Shown: positions 41,725 through 43,776 of the stretch, piece by piece
Position numbering within the stretch: the stretch's first letter is position 1
Layout: the number at the start of each line of letters is the position of its first letter
Assembly (NCBI GenBank): GCA_021151805.1
Contig: JAGKWN010000025.1
Location: forward strand, 1 to 43,776
Source: Cytophagaceae bacterium
GTDB lineage: Bacteria; Bacteroidota; Bacteroidia; Cytophagales; Cytophagaceae
Direction of reading: 5' to 3'
Length of the DNA stretch: 43,776 bases
Translations under genes and position numbers: made by a program
The notes under the pieces: model-generated
The model's database searches: none
What the model was told of the DNA's origin: nothing
The model's input: only the letters and a program-made list of their open reading frames with translations

Positions 41725-42011
41725 ATGTATCATATATTTTTTAGTGATGAGGCTCTTGTGGATATCAGGAAAGTTTCATCTGGTACGAAAATCAAAAAGC
41801 GGGTTTAGGGGATGAATTTTTAGAATCTATTTACAATAGTACAGAAAAGATTTTAGCTAATCCGCACTTATATCAATTGCGATATAAAGATTTCAGAATG
41901 AAAATTGTTTCAAGATTTCCTTATAGAATTTTCTTTATAGTCAAGGAGCATGACATTATTGTGCACGCAGTATTAAGGATGACTAGAAGACATCCCCAAT
42001 CTGGACAATAA
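41725..42011 (+). pseudogene. RelE/ParE-family toxin, broken by a one-base frameshift
   Basis: The ATG at 41725 follows the antitoxin stop directly. The first frame reads MYHIFFSDEALVDI and then loses sense, stopping after 27 codons. From about 41765 a second frame continues the family sequence, ESFIWYENQKAGLGDEFLES, then ILANPHLYQLRYKDFRMKIV and FPYRIFFIVKEHDIIVHAVL, ending RRHPQSGQ at 42011. Restoring one C in the ATCAG at about 41764 would give an intact 95-residue ParE/RelE-like toxin. The length, 287 bases, is one short of 96 codons. The toxin is therefore probably inactive here, unless the base is a sequencing error. Confidence 0.85.
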
Positions 42012-42066
42012 TAAATTGAATGCTATATAAAGCTGCTTGATAACTGGAATAATGGTATATTCAGTT

Positions 42067-43674
42067 ATGAAAAAAGCAGTTATAAGTCTTGTGGTTTATA
42101 TGATGCTGGCAATAGCCACGAGCGCCTCAACTTTTTATGTTAATCCTTTAAACGGTGGTTCCGATAGTAATACAGGTTTATCTGGTTCTCCCTGGGCAAC
42201 GATTCAGAAAGCAGCTTCCACTGCACAGCCAGGCGATACAGTTTATGTTGCTGCAGGAACATATGCAGAAAAAGTTAACTTCAATCATTCCGGCACGGCA
42301 GGCGCGCCAATCACTTTTATTGGTGTCGGTACTGTAACGGTTGAAGCACCGGCAAACACAACCGTATGGACTGGTACGTTTACGATCCATACCAAAAGAT
42401 ACATCCGTATTCAAAACTTCTCTATTCGGAATGCTTATTGGTTCGGCATTTATGTTGAAGCATCGGATCATATTTACCTGGATAATAATTCAACCTATAA
42501 CACGGGAGCATCAGGTATTAGTGTCTGGCATTCATTATATGTATATGCTTCTTACAACACCGTGCGCAAAGCCTGTTATCAAAGCCTTTCAACGGGTTCG
42601 CAGGAATGCATTACGTTTTCAGGTGTTTCAAATTTTGAAATAGGTCACAACGAAGTATACGAGAGCGGCGGTTCAACCAATGGTGGCGAAGGGATTGATA
42701 CGAAAGAAGATTGCTCTTTCGGAAAAGTATATCATAATCACGTACATGATCTGGATCGACTAGGTATTTATGTGGACTCCTGGGATAAGACACTACACGA
42801 CATAGAAATTTACAACAACCGTGTATACAACTGTGGCGACGGTATCGTGCTTTCTTCCGAAAGCGGTGGTACCGTTACTAATGTGAATGTATATAACAAC
42901 CTTACCTACAACAACGATAATTTCGGCATTGTTATATCGGATTATGATCAGGATGGTCCGCGCAAAAATATCAATATCGTCAATAATGTTGTTTACAACA
43001 ATGGCTTTAGTGATAACAATACCGCCTGGGGCGGAGGAATCATGGTGTATACAAGTAACATTTACAATATTGCCATCTTCAATAATATTGTTGCATCCAA
43101 CGATGCCATGCAGATCTCAAACAAGTCGGAAATTATTGCTGTAACCATAAACAATAATCTGATTGATGGCTACAAAGGATTAAACTGGACCTATGAAGTG
43201 AAAGGTACGAATGCTGTTGAAGGTGATCCCTTGTTTGCGGATATAGATGGCGTAAATAATATCCAAGGGGATGCAGATGACAATCTGCATGTAAGCTTCG
43301 ATAGCCCTGCCATTGATAAAGGTGCCAATACCAATGCTCCGGCATTTGATTTTGATAATTATGTACGACCAGCGGGGAATGCTGTAGATATAGGTGCTTA
43401 CGAAGCCAACAGTGTATTGTCGAATAGGTCGGTTGCGGCAGAAGAGCTGATTCAGGTATATCCCAATCCGTCTAATGATGGGAGTTTTAGCGTGAAACCT
43501 CTGATCCGTATTGAACGGATTGAAATTTTTGATACAACAGGCGCGCTCATTCAAACTTTTGATGAATGTTCCGGAACAATCATCAAAGTGACAGTAATAA
43601 ACTCTGGTCTGTATATAATACGCATGTATTCCGGGGATATGTGTTGGATACATAAAATTATTTATTTGAATTAA
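42067..43674 (+). CDS. T9SS-exported parallel beta-helix protein
   Basis: 535 residues from the ATG at 42067, which starts the signal peptide MKKAVISLVVYMMLAIATSA; the frame to 42037 adds ten residues without need. The N-terminal TFYVNPLNGGSDSNTGLSGS and PWATIQKAASTAQPGDTVYV are the DUF1565-type start of right-handed beta-helix proteins. Repeats such as NINIVNNVVYNNG and VNVYNNLTYNNDNFGIV form the coils up to about 400. A C-terminal T9SS sorting domain (IQVYPNPSNDGSF, ... IIRMYSGDMCWIHKIIYLN) marks export to the surface. Proteins of this fold often bind or cut polysaccharides; no catalytic residues can be assigned by eye. Confidence 0.9.
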   Translation: MKKAVISLVVYMMLAIATSASTFYVNPLNGGSDSNTGLSGSPWATIQKAASTAQPGDTVYVAAGTYAEKVNFNHSGTAGAPITFIGVGTVTVEAPANTTVWTGTFTIHTKRYIRIQNFSIRNAYWFGIYVEASDHIYLDNNSTYNTGASGISVWHSLYVYASYNTVRKACYQSLSTGSQECITFSGVSNFEIGHNEVYESGGSTNGGEGIDTKEDCSFGKVYHNHVHDLDRLGIYVDSWDKTLHDIEIYNNRVYNCGDGIVLSSESGGTVTNVNVYNNLTYNNDNFGIVISDYDQDGPRKNINIVNNVVYNNGFSDNNTAWGGGIMVYTSNIYNIAIFNNIVASNDAMQISNKSEIIAVTINNNLIDGYKGLNWTYEVKGTNAVEGDPLFADIDGVNNIQGDADDNLHVSFDSPAIDKGANTNAPAFDFDNYVRPAGNAVDIGAYEANSVLSNRSVAAEELIQVYPNPSNDGSFSVKPLIRIERIEIFDTTGALIQTFDECSGTIIKVTVINSGLYIIRMYSGDMCWIHKIIYLN

Positions 43675-43776
43675 AATTCAATTTTTTTAATTTTCCGCCT
43701 CGTTTTAATTATATTGTCTTATATTTTTTAAAATATTTATATTTTGGTTTATTTGCATCCCCTATATGCTTTATAA
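43675..43776. other. AT-rich end of window
   Basis: No gene. AAATTCAATTTTTTTAATTTT at 43673-43694 could act as a weak terminator for the beta-helix gene. Confidence 0.4.

Noticed and set aside
1..43776. CRISPR array, tRNA or rRNA genes, complete insertion sequence or prophage
   Set aside because: No regularly spaced direct repeats with unique spacers, no tRNA-like cloverleaf sequence and no transposase, integrase or phage structural gene was recognised. The repeats at 33-37 kb are palindromic and irregularly spaced.

Overview
The window looks like chromosomal DNA of a Bacteroidota gliding bacterium. Cytophaga hutchinsonii or a close relative is my inference. The grounds are moderate GC, weak Shine-Dalgarno signals, -7 boxes of the TAnnTTTG type, many small secreted or lipoprotein genes, a type IX secretion (T9SS) sorting tail on a beta-helix protein, OmpA-type envelope proteins and a eukaryote-like class Ia ribonucleotide reductase. 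No rRNA, tRNA, CRISPR array, prophage or complete insertion sequence was seen.

Layout. 1-13 kb: two unknown small genes, a SRPBCC membrane protein, a Blc-type lipocalin, a 1311-residue VWA/OmpA envelope protein, a Gly/Cys-tailed membrane protein, an MscS channel, a NudK-like Nudix hydrolase, two small TonB-C-domain proteins, a low-complexity secreted protein and a predicted outer-membrane protein. 13.6-15 kb: a PAS histidine kinase whose N-terminus is a transposase-type helix-turn-helix. 15-17.2 kb: an apparent nitrosative-stress operon, Rrf2 regulator - truncated haemoglobin - small membrane protein - RIC/YtfE iron-sulfur repair protein, with a palindromic operator candidate in front. 17.3-24.1 kb: a PH-like membrane protein, cytochrome c, a luciferase-like flavin monooxygenase, ackA-pta, a LOG-family protein and a SMI1/KNR4 protein. 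24.1-33 kb: a secreted TPR-CHAT protein, another low-complexity secreted protein, lipoproteins, an NmrA-like reductase, two more TonB-C proteins and a putative outer-membrane protein.

33.1-36.8 kb is the unusual part. It is a patchwork of at least six dispersed palindromic repeat families (called A to F here), set nearly wall to wall around a few small genes and gene relics: a TonB-C/T9SS-tail remnant, a frameshifted secreted protein and an ORF whose tail is repeat-derived. Some repeats are nested: a GC-rich CCGCGG palindrome lies inside members of two other families.

36.8-43.7 kb: nrdB-nrdA with a terminator, rplU-rpmA with a promoter and terminator, a toxin-antitoxin pair in which the toxin carries a one-base frameshift, and a T9SS-exported parallel beta-helix protein.

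The clearest functional units are the nitrosative-stress operon, acetate metabolism (ackA-pta), dNTP synthesis (nrdBA), the L21-L27 ribosomal operon and the broken toxin-antitoxin pair. The most novel material is the repeat mosaic, the transposase-HTH/histidine-kinase fusion and the recurring family of signal-peptide plus TonB-C mini-proteins.
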